Translations under genes and position numbers: made by a program
Shown here: one piece after another, positions 35,750 through 43,186 of the stretch
Numbering within the stretch: position 1 is the stretch's first letter
How the letters are laid out: each line of letters starts with the position of its first letter
Notes under the pieces: model-generated
The model's database searches: none
Seen by the model: only the letters and a program-made list of their open reading frames with translations
What the model was told of the DNA's origin: nothing
DNA from: an uncultured Brachybacterium sp.
Lineage (GTDB): Bacteria > Actinomycetota > Actinomycetes > Actinomycetales > Dermabacteraceae
Assembly: GCF_947500705.1 (NCBI RefSeq)
Contig: NZ_CANMSY010000007.1
Location: forward strand, 1-64,000
Direction: 5' to 3'
DNA length: 64,000 bases

Positions 35750-36316
35750 ATGACGCAAACTTCCGAGGGTGTGGATGGCCTGGTGCGCCAGCGGCTGCGT
35801 GCCCTGCGCCACGCCCAGGGCCTCTCGCTCGGCGACCTCGCCGAGCGCGCCCACCTCAGCCCCTCCACCCTCTCCCGGATCGAGAACGGTCAGCGCCGCC
35901 TCGCGCTCGATCAGCTGGTCACCCTCGCCCGCGCGCTGGACACCGGCCTCGACGAGCTGGTGGAGATGCAGAACCAGGAGGTGGTCTCCCATCCGAGCAC
36001 GGATCACGGGCAGGACGCCCTGCGCTGGCGGATCCGCCACGCCCCGGACTCGGTGATCCTGCGCCGGCGCGTCACCGGCCCGCCGCCAGCGCCGGATCGC
36101 CTGCGCGCCCACCCCGGACACGAGTGGCTGGTGGTGCTCTCGGGGACCCTCACCCTGCTGCTCGGCGAACGCCGCTACCGGGTCGACACGAACCAGTCCG
36201 CCGAGTTCGACACGATGCTGCCCCACGCCTTCGGCGCCGAGGGCGGCCCGGTGGATGTGCTGATGATCGTGGACCCCGAGGCACGGAAGGGGCACCGGGA
36301 CGACGAGGTCCCCTGA
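35750..36316 (+). CDS. XRE-family regulator with C-terminal cupin
   Basis: A 188-residue protein. Residues 10-65 are an XRE helix-turn-helix ([19 protein letters not shown], then [13 protein letters not shown]). Residues 105-180 form a cupin domain ([20 protein letters not shown]). This arrangement is used by regulators that sense small molecules. It is divergent from the flavoprotein gene and probably controls it and itself. Confidence 0.9.
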   Translation: MTQTSEGVDGLVRQRLRALRHAQGLSLGDLAERAHLSPSTLSRIENGQRRLALDQLVTLARALDTGLDELVEMQNQEVVSHPSTDHGQDALRWRIRHAPDSVILRRRVTGPPPAPDRLRAHPGHEWLVVLSGTLTLLLGERRYRVDTNQSAEFDTMLPHAFGAEGGPVDVLMIVDPEARKGHRDDEVP

Positions 36317-36491
36317 CCCTCGAGGTGGGCCAGCTCGTCCTCGATCACACCGTCGGCCGCGACGAGGGGCCGCCGCAGGGCGGAGGCGTTCTCGTGGACC
36401 TCATAGCGCAGGGCCACGGCTCCTAGGGGTCTCCCGGGTGCGCTTCCGCGAGATGGCGCACCGCGGCGAGCTGCCCGGCATCACGAAATCC
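36317..36491 (-). pseudogene. possible remnants of two minus-strand genes
   Basis: A frame ending at a TAG (36423-36425) reads back to 36491 with a protein-like sequence ([19 protein letters not shown]). That TAG overlaps an AGGAG site followed by a GTG at 36417 which opens a second frame ([19 protein letters not shown]) with nearly all G/C third positions; it runs into the antisense of the XRE 3' end and so appears cut off. The stop/SD/start layout looks like an old operon junction. Upstream of 36491 the first frame may continue after a shift. I recognise neither protein, and the opposite strand also has high G/C third positions, so this is tentative. Confidence 0.3.
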
Positions 36492-36701
36492 AGCTGGTGA
36501 CCACGGCGCCCCGCAGCGCCGGCCTCACCTTCCTGACCCGCTCCGCACGGCGGTCCGGATGTGTCGTGGCGACACGCACGTCCGGGCCGTTCTGCTGGTC
36601 GACGGGCCCGAGCCCCGGCACCACAGGTGATCCCGTCGGCCCTGGGAATAAAACCCTGGGCTTCTCGGTTGATCCCTGATATCGTCCGACGAGTTCATGG
36701 G

Positions 36702-36788
36702 TGGTCGAGCCCACGAATCGGACTGACGATGTGTCGTCACCAGGCGGAGAAACCCGCCACCTGGGCGTGGAATCCGCCTGCTCGACCA
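36702..36788 (+). ncRNA. possible three-way-junction leader RNA
   Basis: TGGTCGAGC (36702-36710) pairs perfectly with GCTCGACCA (36780-36788). Inside are two perfect hairpins, GACGA/TCGTC with loop TGTG (36725-36738) and GGCGG/CCGCC with a 6-nt loop (36743-36758). The arrangement is that of a small junction RNA such as a riboswitch or ribosomal leader. It lies about 280 nt before the L31B-like start. I cannot match it to a known class. Confidence 0.35.
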
Positions 36789-37035
36789 TTGCGAATCCCG
36801 CGGCTCGCGCACTGCCATGACGGCAGCGCATCCCGAGCCCGCCTCGCAGGGCCTGCGCCCTCGCGCCGCCTCCATCCCGCCGACTCGGCGGCCTCCCGTG
36901 GAGCATCGCGACCGGTGCGCGCCACCGGCCTCGGCCCCGCCCCAGCGGAGCCCGGCCAGCGACCATCCGCCCCAGCGGACACCTCGCACCCCGCGCAGCA
37001 TGCGCACCCCGGCGTTCCGCCGGACCCAGACATCC

Positions 37036-37052
37036 GTCGGCCCAGGGCCGAC
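37036..37052 (+). promoter_or_regulatory. hairpin directly upstream of the L31B-like ribosome-binding site
   Basis: GTCGGCC and GGCCGAC form a perfect 7-bp stem with a CAG loop, ending 3 nt before the GAAGGAG ribosome-binding site of the gene at 37071. It may stall or guide the ribosome or bind a protein. Confidence 0.5.
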
Positions 37053-37070
37053 TCCGAAGGAGCAGTTCCC

Positions 37071-37316
37071 ATGCAGTTCACGACCAAGAATCACGAGCAC
37101 CACAGGCAGTCCCCACAGTCGCATCTCGTCGTCTTCCGCGACCAGAGCGCGGGCCTGCGCTATCTCACCCGCTCCACCCGCACCTCGGAGCACACCACCA
37201 CCTGGGAGGACGGCAACGTCTACCCCGTCGTGGAGGTGGACGTGTCCTCCGCGGCGCACCTGGCGCGCCAGCAGGCACGTCACCCCCAGCGGGAGCTGGC
37301 CGGCGCCGCGGCCTGA
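37071..37316 (+). CDS. L31 type B-like protein with altered C-terminus
   Basis: An 81-residue protein whose residues 20-63 match the ribosomal protein L31 type B encoded at 39137 at 28 of 44 positions, including FRD, STRTSE, TWEDG and YPV. The second half of L31B, with the SHPF(W/Y)TG motif and the RFxRRYG tail, is missing and replaced by an Arg/Gln/Ala-rich end. There is no cysteine, as in zinc-independent L31B. A strong GAAGGAG precedes the ATG. It may be a decaying paralogue after a C-terminal frameshift or deletion, or a specialised ribosome-binding variant. Confidence 0.65.
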   Translation: MQFTTKNHEHHRQSPQSHLVVFRDQSAGLRYLTRSTRTSEHTTTWEDGNVYPVVEVDVSSAAHLARQQARHPQRELAGAAA

Positions 37317-37493
37317 GCCGGGCGGGGTCGGCCGCGCCGACCCCTGCGCACCGACCCGCCGGCCCGGCACGAGTCGCGGACCGGCCGGCCCGGCATGAGC
37401 GCTCCACATCACGCGCATAGCGCGCGCCGCAGCCCGGGTCTACCGTGGAGCCAGGGCCCGCCGCGGGCCGCCGCGAGACGAGGTGCCGCTGTG

Positions 37494-39026
37494 ATGAGAA
37501 CGCAGGAACCACCGCTGCGAGAGACCGAAGTGCTGGTCGTCGGCGCCGGACCCACCGGCCTGATGGCGGGACTGGTCCTCGCCCGACGGAATGTCTCTGC
37601 GCTGGTCATCGACCCGAAACCGGGCCCCACCCGGGAGTCTCGGGCGATCGTGATCCAGGCCCGCAGCATGGAGATCCTCGACCAGCTGGGACTTGCCCGG
37701 ACCGTGCTGGAGAGTGGCCAGAGCGCCCTCGGCGTCCGCCTGCGCGGCGGGCGCGCCGCTGCCGGGATCGAATTCGCCACCCAGCAGCAGGGCTGGACAC
37801 CCTTCCCCGGCGCCCAGATGTTCGAGCAGAACCGCACCGAGACGCTGCTGGGCGAGACGCTCGCCGCAGAGGGCCGGCCGGTGCTGTTCGGGCACGGGCT
37901 CGTCTCGTTCGAGGTGCAGCCTGCGGGCGGTGACGACAGGGTCCAGGCGCTCGTCGAGGGCCCGGACGGCCCGCTGCGGATCCGCGCCCGGTGGCTGATC
38001 GGGGCCGACGGCGCGAGCTCCCCGGTGCGTCACCAGCTGGGACTCGGCTTCGACGGGGTGACGGACGATGCGACCTTCTGCGTCGCCGATCTGCACGGGG
38101 TCGAAGGTGCTCCGTCCGATGCACTGTCGGTGCGCTTCGGCCAGGAGCGCTTCGCGCTGCTCTTCCCGCTGGGACCACACGGCCACGCCCGGCTGATCTG
38201 GCTGCATGGCGACGCCGAACCCGACCAGGAGCAGGCTCTGGCCGGCGCCTGGGAGGACCTCGGCATCCGCTACGAACGGGTCGACTGGTTCTCGGCCTAC
38301 CGGGTCCATCACCGGGTCGCCTCGACCTTCCGCGCCGGTCCCGTGTTCCTCGCCGGCGACGCGGCCCATGTGCACTCCCCCGTGGGTGGTCAGGGCATGA
38401 ACACCGGTCTGCAGGACGCTCATCACCTGGCGAACCTGCTGGCGGAGGTCGCCGACGGGCATCTCGACCACGCGGCGCTGGACCGCTACCAGGACGAGCG
38501 CCGGCCGGTGGCCCTCACCCTGATCCGGGCGACGGATCGCGCCTTCGGGGCGATCGCCCGGCCGGGCCGGCGCAGTGCTCTCCTGCGCCGACGGGGCCGG
38601 GATGTGCTCGCGGTGCTCGCACCACGGCTGCTGCGCACCTCGTTCGGCCCGTACGCTGCGGGGCTGCTCGGGCAGTATCGGATCCGGTATCACCCAGTGC
38701 CGAAGGGGCAGGCGACGCCGCGCTGGGCGCGCGACCGGGCCGTCGGTCTGCGGCTGCCGCCGACGGAGGCGAATGCGGCGGCTCTGCGCGCGATGGCCTG
38801 GCAGCTGCACACCTACGGGTGCGGTGCGGACCGGCCCGCCGCCGCTCCCGGCTGGATCGAGGGACCTCTCCCCTTCCCTCCGGATCCGCTCGGACGGCTG
38901 CAGAGGGACCACCTCTACCTGGTGCGGCCGGATGGCTATGTCGCAGCATCCTGGCCGGTCCACGCCGGGGCGGTGGCGACGGTCGACATCGACGCGGCCC
39001 TCACGGCGTACGGCGCGATCCGCTGA
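37494..39026 (+). CDS. FAD-dependent aromatic monooxygenase (PheA/TfdB/MhpA type)
   Basis: A 510-residue flavin hydroxylase. The FAD motif VLVVGAGPTGLMAGLVLARR is at residues 13-32, the DG motif LIGADGASSPVR near 168-179 and the GD motif FLAGDAAHVHSPVGGQGMNT near 284-303. A GTG one codon upstream is an alternative start. Such enzymes hydroxylate phenols or polyketide rings with NAD(P)H and oxygen. No ring-cleavage or polyketide genes are nearby; it lies between the two L31B-type genes. Substrate unknown. Confidence 0.85.
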   Translation: MRTQEPPLRETEVLVVGAGPTGLMAGLVLARRNVSALVIDPKPGPTRESRAIVIQARSMEILDQLGLARTVLESGQSALGVRLRGGRAAAGIEFATQQQGWTPFPGAQMFEQNRTETLLGETLAAEGRPVLFGHGLVSFEVQPAGGDDRVQALVEGPDGPLRIRARWLIGADGASSPVRHQLGLGFDGVTDDATFCVADLHGVEGAPSDALSVRFGQERFALLFPLGPHGHARLIWLHGDAEPDQEQALAGAWEDLGIRYERVDWFSAYRVHHRVASTFRAGPVFLAGDAAHVHSPVGGQGMNTGLQDAHHLANLLAEVADGHLDHAALDRYQDERRPVALTLIRATDRAFGAIARPGRRSALLRRRGRDVLAVLAPRLLRTSFGPYAAGLLGQYRIRYHPVPKGQATPRWARDRAVGLRLPPTEANAAALRAMAWQLHTYGCGADRPAAAPGWIEGPLPFPPDPLGRLQRDHLYLVRPDGYVAASWPVHAGAVATVDIDAALTAYGAIR

Positions 39027-39098
39027 GCGGCACCATTCCCGCCTCGTGATGGCCCGTCCGACAAATCTTCTCCGGCGCGGGAATACTCAGCCCTGCCA

Positions 39099-39127
39099 CT
39101 CCGTTGAACTTTCAGTCATCAACGGAG
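39099..39127 (+). promoter_or_regulatory. rpmE2: 9-bp hairpin sequestering the L31B ribosome-binding site
   Basis: CTCCGTTGA and TCAACGGAG form a perfect 9-bp stem with an 11-nt loop. The 3' arm contains the first GGAG of the GGAGGAG ribosome-binding site, 10-13 nt before the ATG at 39137. This could mask translation and be opened by a protein, such as L31 itself. Confidence 0.65.
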
Positions 39128-39136
39128 GAGATCCTC

Positions 39137-39409
39137 ATGCAGAAGAACATCCACCCCGACTACCGCCCCGTCATCTTCCGTGACCGGAGCGCAGACACCG
39201 CCTTCCTCACGAACTCGACTCGCACGTCCGAGCGGACCGTGACCTGGGAGGACGGACGTGAGTACCCGGTCATCGACGTCGAGGTCTCGGCGGCCTCGCA
39301 CCCGTTCTGGACCGGACGCAGCGGTGTGGTCGACACCGCCGGCCGCATCGAGCGCTTCCGCCGCCGCTACGGGGGCAAGGTCGTCACCGCCCACCCCGCT
39401 ACGGCCTGA
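39137..39409 (+). CDS. rpmE2: 50S ribosomal protein L31 type B
   Basis: A 90-residue L31 of the zinc-independent type: it starts [16 protein letters not shown], has the SHPFWTG motif at residues 54-60 and the RFRRRYGGK segment near 73-81, and lacks the CxxC zinc site of type A. Such paralogues replace the zinc-binding L31 when zinc is scarce and are often under Zur; I see no clear Zur box here. The start is set by GGAGGAG upstream, which is part of a hairpin. A degenerate relative lies 1.8 kb upstream. Confidence 0.93.
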   Translation: MQKNIHPDYRPVIFRDRSADTAFLTNSTRTSERTVTWEDGREYPVIDVEVSAASHPFWTGRSGVVDTAGRIERFRRRYGGKVVTAHPATA

Positions 39410-39469
39410 GCACGCTCGCCCGCCGCGGCGCGAGCCGCTCAGCCATCGCGAGAGGTGGGGATGGCGCTG

Positions 39470-39501
39470 GTCATCGGGGCTCCTTGTCATCGGGGCTCCT
39501 T
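39470..39501 (-). repeat. 16-nt perfect duplication carrying a ribosome-binding site and ATG
   Basis: GTCATCGGGGCTCCTT occurs twice head to tail. Read on the minus strand each copy gives AAGGAG, a 5-nt spacer and ATG. The lower copy opens an 11-codon frame (MTSAIPTSRDG) ending at 39439. It may be the start of a small peptide or the left-over 5' end of a deleted gene. The rest of 39410-39629 holds a weak hairpin (39414-39435) and nothing else. Confidence 0.5.
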
Positions 39502-39629
39502 GCGCGGCATCGATGCCGTGGGCGACGGGCTGGTGTCTGAGCGCGATGCTGCGAGCTGCGGCGCCGCCACGACCGCCCGCGCGACCGCCTGCGGACGGCC
39601 CGGGCGACACGGGAGGCGACGGTGAGGCC

Positions 39630-40802
39630 TCAGACCTGCCCGTCGTCGAAGTAATCGCGCAGCTCCTGCGGGACCGGCGGCACGTCCAGCGGCACCCCGC
39701 CGCTGCGGATGGACTCCGCGCCGTAGACGCCGGTGGCCACTGCTTCGCGCGCGGCGACGGCGGAGACCTCGGTGGTTCCGCCGGAACGGGCGAAGCGCAG
39801 GAATTCGGCGACCAGGCTGGGATCCGCACCCCCGTGGCCGCCGTCGGCCCGGGCGATCACCTCGACGGCGTCGGGCCGGCCGGGGCCCGAGCGGCGCGAC
39901 TCCCAGAGGTGGATCTGGTCCCCGCTGTCGTCGCCCATGTTCTCGATCCGACCCGCGTCCCCGATCACCGTGTAATTGCGGAAGTAGTCCGGGGTGAAAT
40001 GGCACTGCTGGTAGGAAGCGAGCACGCCGTTGTCCAGCGTCATGTTCAGCATCGAGATGTCCTCGACGTCGATGACGGGATTGAGCTCCTTCTGAGCGGT
40101 GGGAGGCCAGATGTCGGCGTCGTACCAATCGCGCATCAGCCGGTCGGAGTTGTCGCGCCGATCGGTGACGTCCCCGTAGACGGCGAGGTCACCGATGCCG
40201 GAGACCCGGCGTGTGTAGCCGCCGGCCAGCCAATGGATCACGTCGATGTCATGGGCGCCCTTCTGCAGCAGCAGGCTCATCGACTTCGCGCGCTCGGCGT
40301 GCCAGTCCTTGAAGTAGAAGTCGCCGCCGGCGCCCACGAAGTGGCGGCACCAGATCGCGCGCACCCGGCCGATCCGGCCCGAATCGACGATCGCCTTCAT
40401 CTGCCGCACCACCGGCATATGGCGCATGTTGTGGCCGATGTACAGCCGGGCCCGCTTCTCCTTCGCGAGCGCGAGCATCGCGTCGGTGTCCTCGACACTG
40501 ATCGCCATCGGCTTCTCGCAGAAGGTGGGGATCCCAGCATCAAGGGTGGTCAGCGCGACCGAGGCGTGCGCGAAGTCCGGGGTCAGGATCATGACCGCGT
40601 CGACCTCATGGTCGGCCAGCAGCTGCTCGACGGAGTCCACGGTCGGGATGTCCTCGCCGAGCGCCTCGCGCGCGTTCGCTTTTCCGCGCTCGCTCGGATC
40701 GGCCACGACGGTGATCGCCGAGCCCTCTCCCGGCTGATGGGCGTGCAGGGCGACGGTATGGCGCGAGCCGAAGCCGATGACGCCGATGCGGAGGTCGTTC
40801 AT
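39630..40802 (-). CDS. Gfo/Idh/MocA-family oxidoreductase
   Basis: A 390-residue dehydrogenase. The Rossmann motif IGVIGFGSRHTVA is near residues 6-18, the EKP motif near 95-97 (FCEKPMAI), and the metal/substrate histidine stretch GAHDIDVIHWLAGG near 177-190. It is the promoter-distal gene of the minus-strand galactoside region and has its own LacI-type operator upstream. In this setting it may oxidise a galactose-derived or glycosidic sugar; Gfo/Idh enzymes also include NAD-dependent glycosidases, but those belong to other subgroups. Confidence 0.85.
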   Translation of the reverse strand: MNDLRIGVIGFGSRHTVALHAHQPGEGSAITVVADPSERGKANAREALGEDIPTVDSVEQLLADHEVDAVMILTPDFAHASVALTTLDAGIPTFCEKPMAISVEDTDAMLALAKEKRARLYIGHNMRHMPVVRQMKAIVDSGRIGRVRAIWCRHFVGAGGDFYFKDWHAERAKSMSLLLQKGAHDIDVIHWLAGGYTRRVSGIGDLAVYGDVTDRRDNSDRLMRDWYDADIWPPTAQKELNPVIDVEDISMLNMTLDNGVLASYQQCHFTPDYFRNYTVIGDAGRIENMGDDSGDQIHLWESRRSGPGRPDAVEVIARADGGHGGADPSLVAEFLRFARSGGTTEVSAVAAREAVATGVYGAESIRSGGVPLDVPPVPQELRDYFDDGQV

Positions 40803-40904
40803 GAGGGGACCACTTTCACGAGGAGCCGGGACAGCACTGCTTCATCGTCACAGCTTCGCAGCCGGAGCGCAGTGCTCCTCCGTGGTGAACTGATGTACAC
40901 ATGG

Positions 40905-40922
40905 TGTGAAAGCATTTACGAT
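40905..40922. promoter_or_regulatory. LacI-type operator, one half-site conserved
   Basis: TGTGAAAGC followed by ATTTACGAT matches one full half of the actinobacterial LacI-type operator (TGTGAAAGC/GCTTTCACA) with a degenerate second half. It lies about 100 nt upstream of the Gfo/Idh start. Nearby, GGGGAAC/GTTCCCC (40940-40955) forms a 7-bp inverted repeat just after the GH35 stop and may be a terminator. Confidence 0.5.
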
Positions 40923-40961
40923 CTGCGTCACCCTGTCAAGGGGAACACGTTCCCCGCGCTC

Positions 40962-42878
40962 TCAGCGGTCGGTGCGCCCGAACACGTGCTCCGCGGCGAG
41001 CGCGAGCTGTACGGGCTGCTTCTCGAGGTCCAGCAGCAGCACCTCGTTGCGACCCTCGCGCACCAGCGGCGCGGGGACGTAGAGGGTCAGCTGCGGGCCG
41101 ATGTTCCAGTAGCGGCCCACGCAGAAACCGTTCACATAGGCCACCCCGTGGCCGGCGTCGGAGACGTCGAGGAAGGTATCCGCAGGGCTCTCTGTCTCGA
41201 AGGATGCTCCCACCAGCACCGGCAGCGCATCGGCGTCGGGCGCAATCGGATCGGATGCTGCGACATCGGGAGCTGCTGCGTCGGCCCCGTCGGCGAGCGC
41301 GGGGGCGGCCTCGAGCAGCGCGGCCAGCTCCTCCCCCATGTCCTCGAGCGGCCACGCGTCGGCCTCCCAGCCGTTGAGGAAGCGGATGCTCTGCCAGACG
41401 CCGCCGAGGATGCCCTTGCGCTCTCCGAGCTTCGGGCCGAAGTTCACGCGGCCCAAATTCTCGACCAGGATCTCGACGCGCACGGTGCGGTGACCGCCAT
41501 CCGGCAGCAGACGTTCCACGAAGGGGGTCAGTTCGACGGTGGCCGGATCGATCTCGTGCTCCTCGTTGCCGACCACGCCGGTCGCGCCGAGGTAGAACCC
41601 GTCGACATACACCCACGCGCGGTCGTGCAGGTCGTAGAGCTTCAGCGGGGAGATCTCGCGGCGACCGTCGCGCTCGATCGCCTGGATCTCGATCTCTCGC
41701 GAGAGGCGCAGCACGCCTCGCTCGAGGCCGAGGTCCTCGAAGGCGGGCGGCATCGGGTGCACCCCGGCCGTGCGCGTGAAGCGGTCGGTGCCGCGCAGGG
41801 AGGCGACTTTCTCGATCGCAAGCGCACCCGAAGGGAGGGTGGCGGGCTTCTCGGCGAGGCCGAGCTGCGCAAGGTGCTCCTCGAGCGAGGGCAGCTCGCG
41901 ATGGGCGGCGATGACCTCGCGGAAGGCGCGGAACTTGTCGGTCAGCGCGCCGTTCTCGGCGATCGGGGCGTCGTAGTCGTAGCTGGTGGTGGTGGGCTGC
42001 AGGGTGCCGTCGTGGTTGGCGCCGGCCTGCAGGCCGAAGTTGGTGCCGCCGTGGGCCATGTAGAAGTTCACGCTCATGCCGTGCTCGAGCATGTCGGCGA
42101 GCTCGCCGGCGGCGTCGCCGCCGGTGCGCTCGTGGTGCTCCTCGCCCCAGTGGTCGAACCAGCCGTTCCAGAACTCCATGCACATCTGGGGCTGAGCGGG
42201 CAGCTCCCGCTCGGCCATCGCCAGCACCTCCAGGGTGCGGGAGCCGAAGTTGACGGTGCCGAGCGCCCCGTCGACGGTGCCGCCCGTCAGCCACATCCGT
42301 GCCGGCCCGTCGGAGGTCACCAGCAGCTCCTCGATGCCGCGCTCGAGGAGCCCGTCGCGCAGGTGCGCGAGGTATGCCTTGTCGTCACCGAAGCTGCCGT
42401 ACTCGTTCTCCACCTGCACCATCACCACGTTCCCGCCGCGGGCGGCCTGGCGCTCGGCGATCACCGGGATCAGCTCGTCGAACCAGGCGTCGACCAGCTG
42501 CAGGTAGGGGGCATTGCGGTTGCGCAGGCGCAGGTTGCGGTCGGCGAGGATCCAGCCGGGGAAGCCCCCGTTCTCCCATTCGGCGCAGATGTAGGGACCG
42601 GGGCGCACGATCGCGTCCAACCCCTCCTCGGCGGCGATGTCGAGGAAACGGCCGAGGTCCGCGAAGCCCTCGAAGGTGGTGGTCTCGCGGGCCGGCTGGT
42701 GCACGTTCCAGGCCACGTAGGTCTCCACCGTGTTGCAGCCCATCACGACCAGGCGGCGCAGCCGGTCGCGCCACTGCTCGGGATGGATGCGGAAGTAGTG
42801 GAGCGCACCGGAGATCACCAGGTGCGGCTCCCCGGCGCGCAGGAAGCCGTTGGGGGTGGGCTGGAGCAGGGCGGTCAT
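40962..42878 (-). CDS. beta-galactosidase, glycoside hydrolase family 35
   Basis: A 638-residue cytoplasmic GH35 enzyme without a signal peptide. The acid/base Glu159 is in VQVENEYGSFG and the nucleophile Glu235 in MCMEFWNGWFDHWG; AEWENGGFPGW near 99-109 is also typical. C-terminal beta-sandwich domains include ILGGVWQ and VAYVNGFCVGRYW. The start at MTALLQ is chosen because it gives the usual N-terminus and is 18 nt from a LacI-type operator. With the GH42 enzyme upstream it would split beta-galactosides brought in by the ABC importer. Confidence 0.93.
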   Translation of the reverse strand: MTALLQPTPNGFLRAGEPHLVISGALHYFRIHPEQWRDRLRRLVVMGCNTVETYVAWNVHQPARETTTFEGFADLGRFLDIAAEEGLDAIVRPGPYICAEWENGGFPGWILADRNLRLRNRNAPYLQLVDAWFDELIPVIAERQAARGGNVVMVQVENEYGSFGDDKAYLAHLRDGLLERGIEELLVTSDGPARMWLTGGTVDGALGTVNFGSRTLEVLAMAERELPAQPQMCMEFWNGWFDHWGEEHHERTGGDAAGELADMLEHGMSVNFYMAHGGTNFGLQAGANHDGTLQPTTTSYDYDAPIAENGALTDKFRAFREVIAAHRELPSLEEHLAQLGLAEKPATLPSGALAIEKVASLRGTDRFTRTAGVHPMPPAFEDLGLERGVLRLSREIEIQAIERDGRREISPLKLYDLHDRAWVYVDGFYLGATGVVGNEEHEIDPATVELTPFVERLLPDGGHRTVRVEILVENLGRVNFGPKLGERKGILGGVWQSIRFLNGWEADAWPLEDMGEELAALLEAAPALADGADAAAPDVAASDPIAPDADALPVLVGASFETESPADTFLDVSDAGHGVAYVNGFCVGRYWNIGPQLTLYVPAPLVREGRNEVLLLDLEKQPVQLALAAEHVFGRTDR

Positions 42879-42895
42879 CGTCGAGAGTCCTCTCG

Positions 42896-42913
42896 TGTGA
42901 AACGTATTGCACA
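42896..42913. promoter_or_regulatory. LacI-type operator upstream of the GH35 gene
   Basis: TGTGAAACGTATTGCACA is an 18-bp palindrome (TGTGAAA/TTGCACA, one mismatched pair) ending 18 nt before the GH35 start. No LacI-family regulator gene is present in the window. Confidence 0.65.
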
Positions 42914-43186
42914 AGTGTGTCAGGCGGAGCTGAGCGCGGGAAGTCCACGGCAACGGGGCGGTGTGTGCCGCGGCATCACGCGCGACTCAGCCGGGACCTT
43001 CATCGCGCACGCCGGGCCGGCCCGTGGCATCACGCGCCTCGGGCCGACCGTCGCATAGTCGGCGGTCCCGGGCCGACCGTTGCATAGTTGGTGTTCTGGG
43101 GCTTGAGAGCGCCCACTGCGCAACGGTGGACGGAAGAGGGGCGGGGCAGGGCGGCGGGACGCAGGGCACGTGCCAGGCCCCGCCGC
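42914..43186. repeat. intergenic region with 29-nt spaced direct repeats
   Basis: Two 22-nt near-identical units (43041-43062 and 43070-43091), beginning GGGCCGACCGT and containing GCATAGT, differ only at two C/T positions. A CGGCATCACGCGC-like sequence also recurs (about 42971 and 43026). No gene is supported between the GH35 and GH42 genes; the repeats may be regulatory or a small repeat family. Confidence 0.6.

Larger units (their letters stand above)
36492..37070. other. long region before the L31B-like gene, no supported gene
   Basis: No gene with convincing codon use is seen on either strand. The part around 36640-36700 is A+T-richer and may hold a promoter (an extended TGATATCGT -10 at about 36678-36685). 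It contains a possible structured leader RNA (36702-36788) and a hairpin next to the L31B-like ribosome-binding site (37036-37052). Confidence 0.5.

Noticed and set aside
36497-36679. Short plus-strand frame with SAGLTFLTRS resembling the L31B core
   Set aside because: Only about ten residues look similar and neither the start nor the rest of L31B is present; probably chance.
36640-36690. Known riboswitch classes (SAM-IV, ZTP, cobalamin) upstream of the L31B-like gene
   Set aside because: Key conserved elements of these classes were looked for and are absent; only the generic stem arrangement remains.
39030-39136. Zur box upstream of L31B
   Set aside because: Expected from knowledge of zinc-independent L31 genes, but no sequence close to the actinobacterial Zur consensus could be found.
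39258-43058. 1266-codon plus-strand frame opposite the Gfo/Idh and GH35 genes
   Set aside because: Very long but purely antisense to two recognisable enzymes; no motif or ribosome-binding site supports it.
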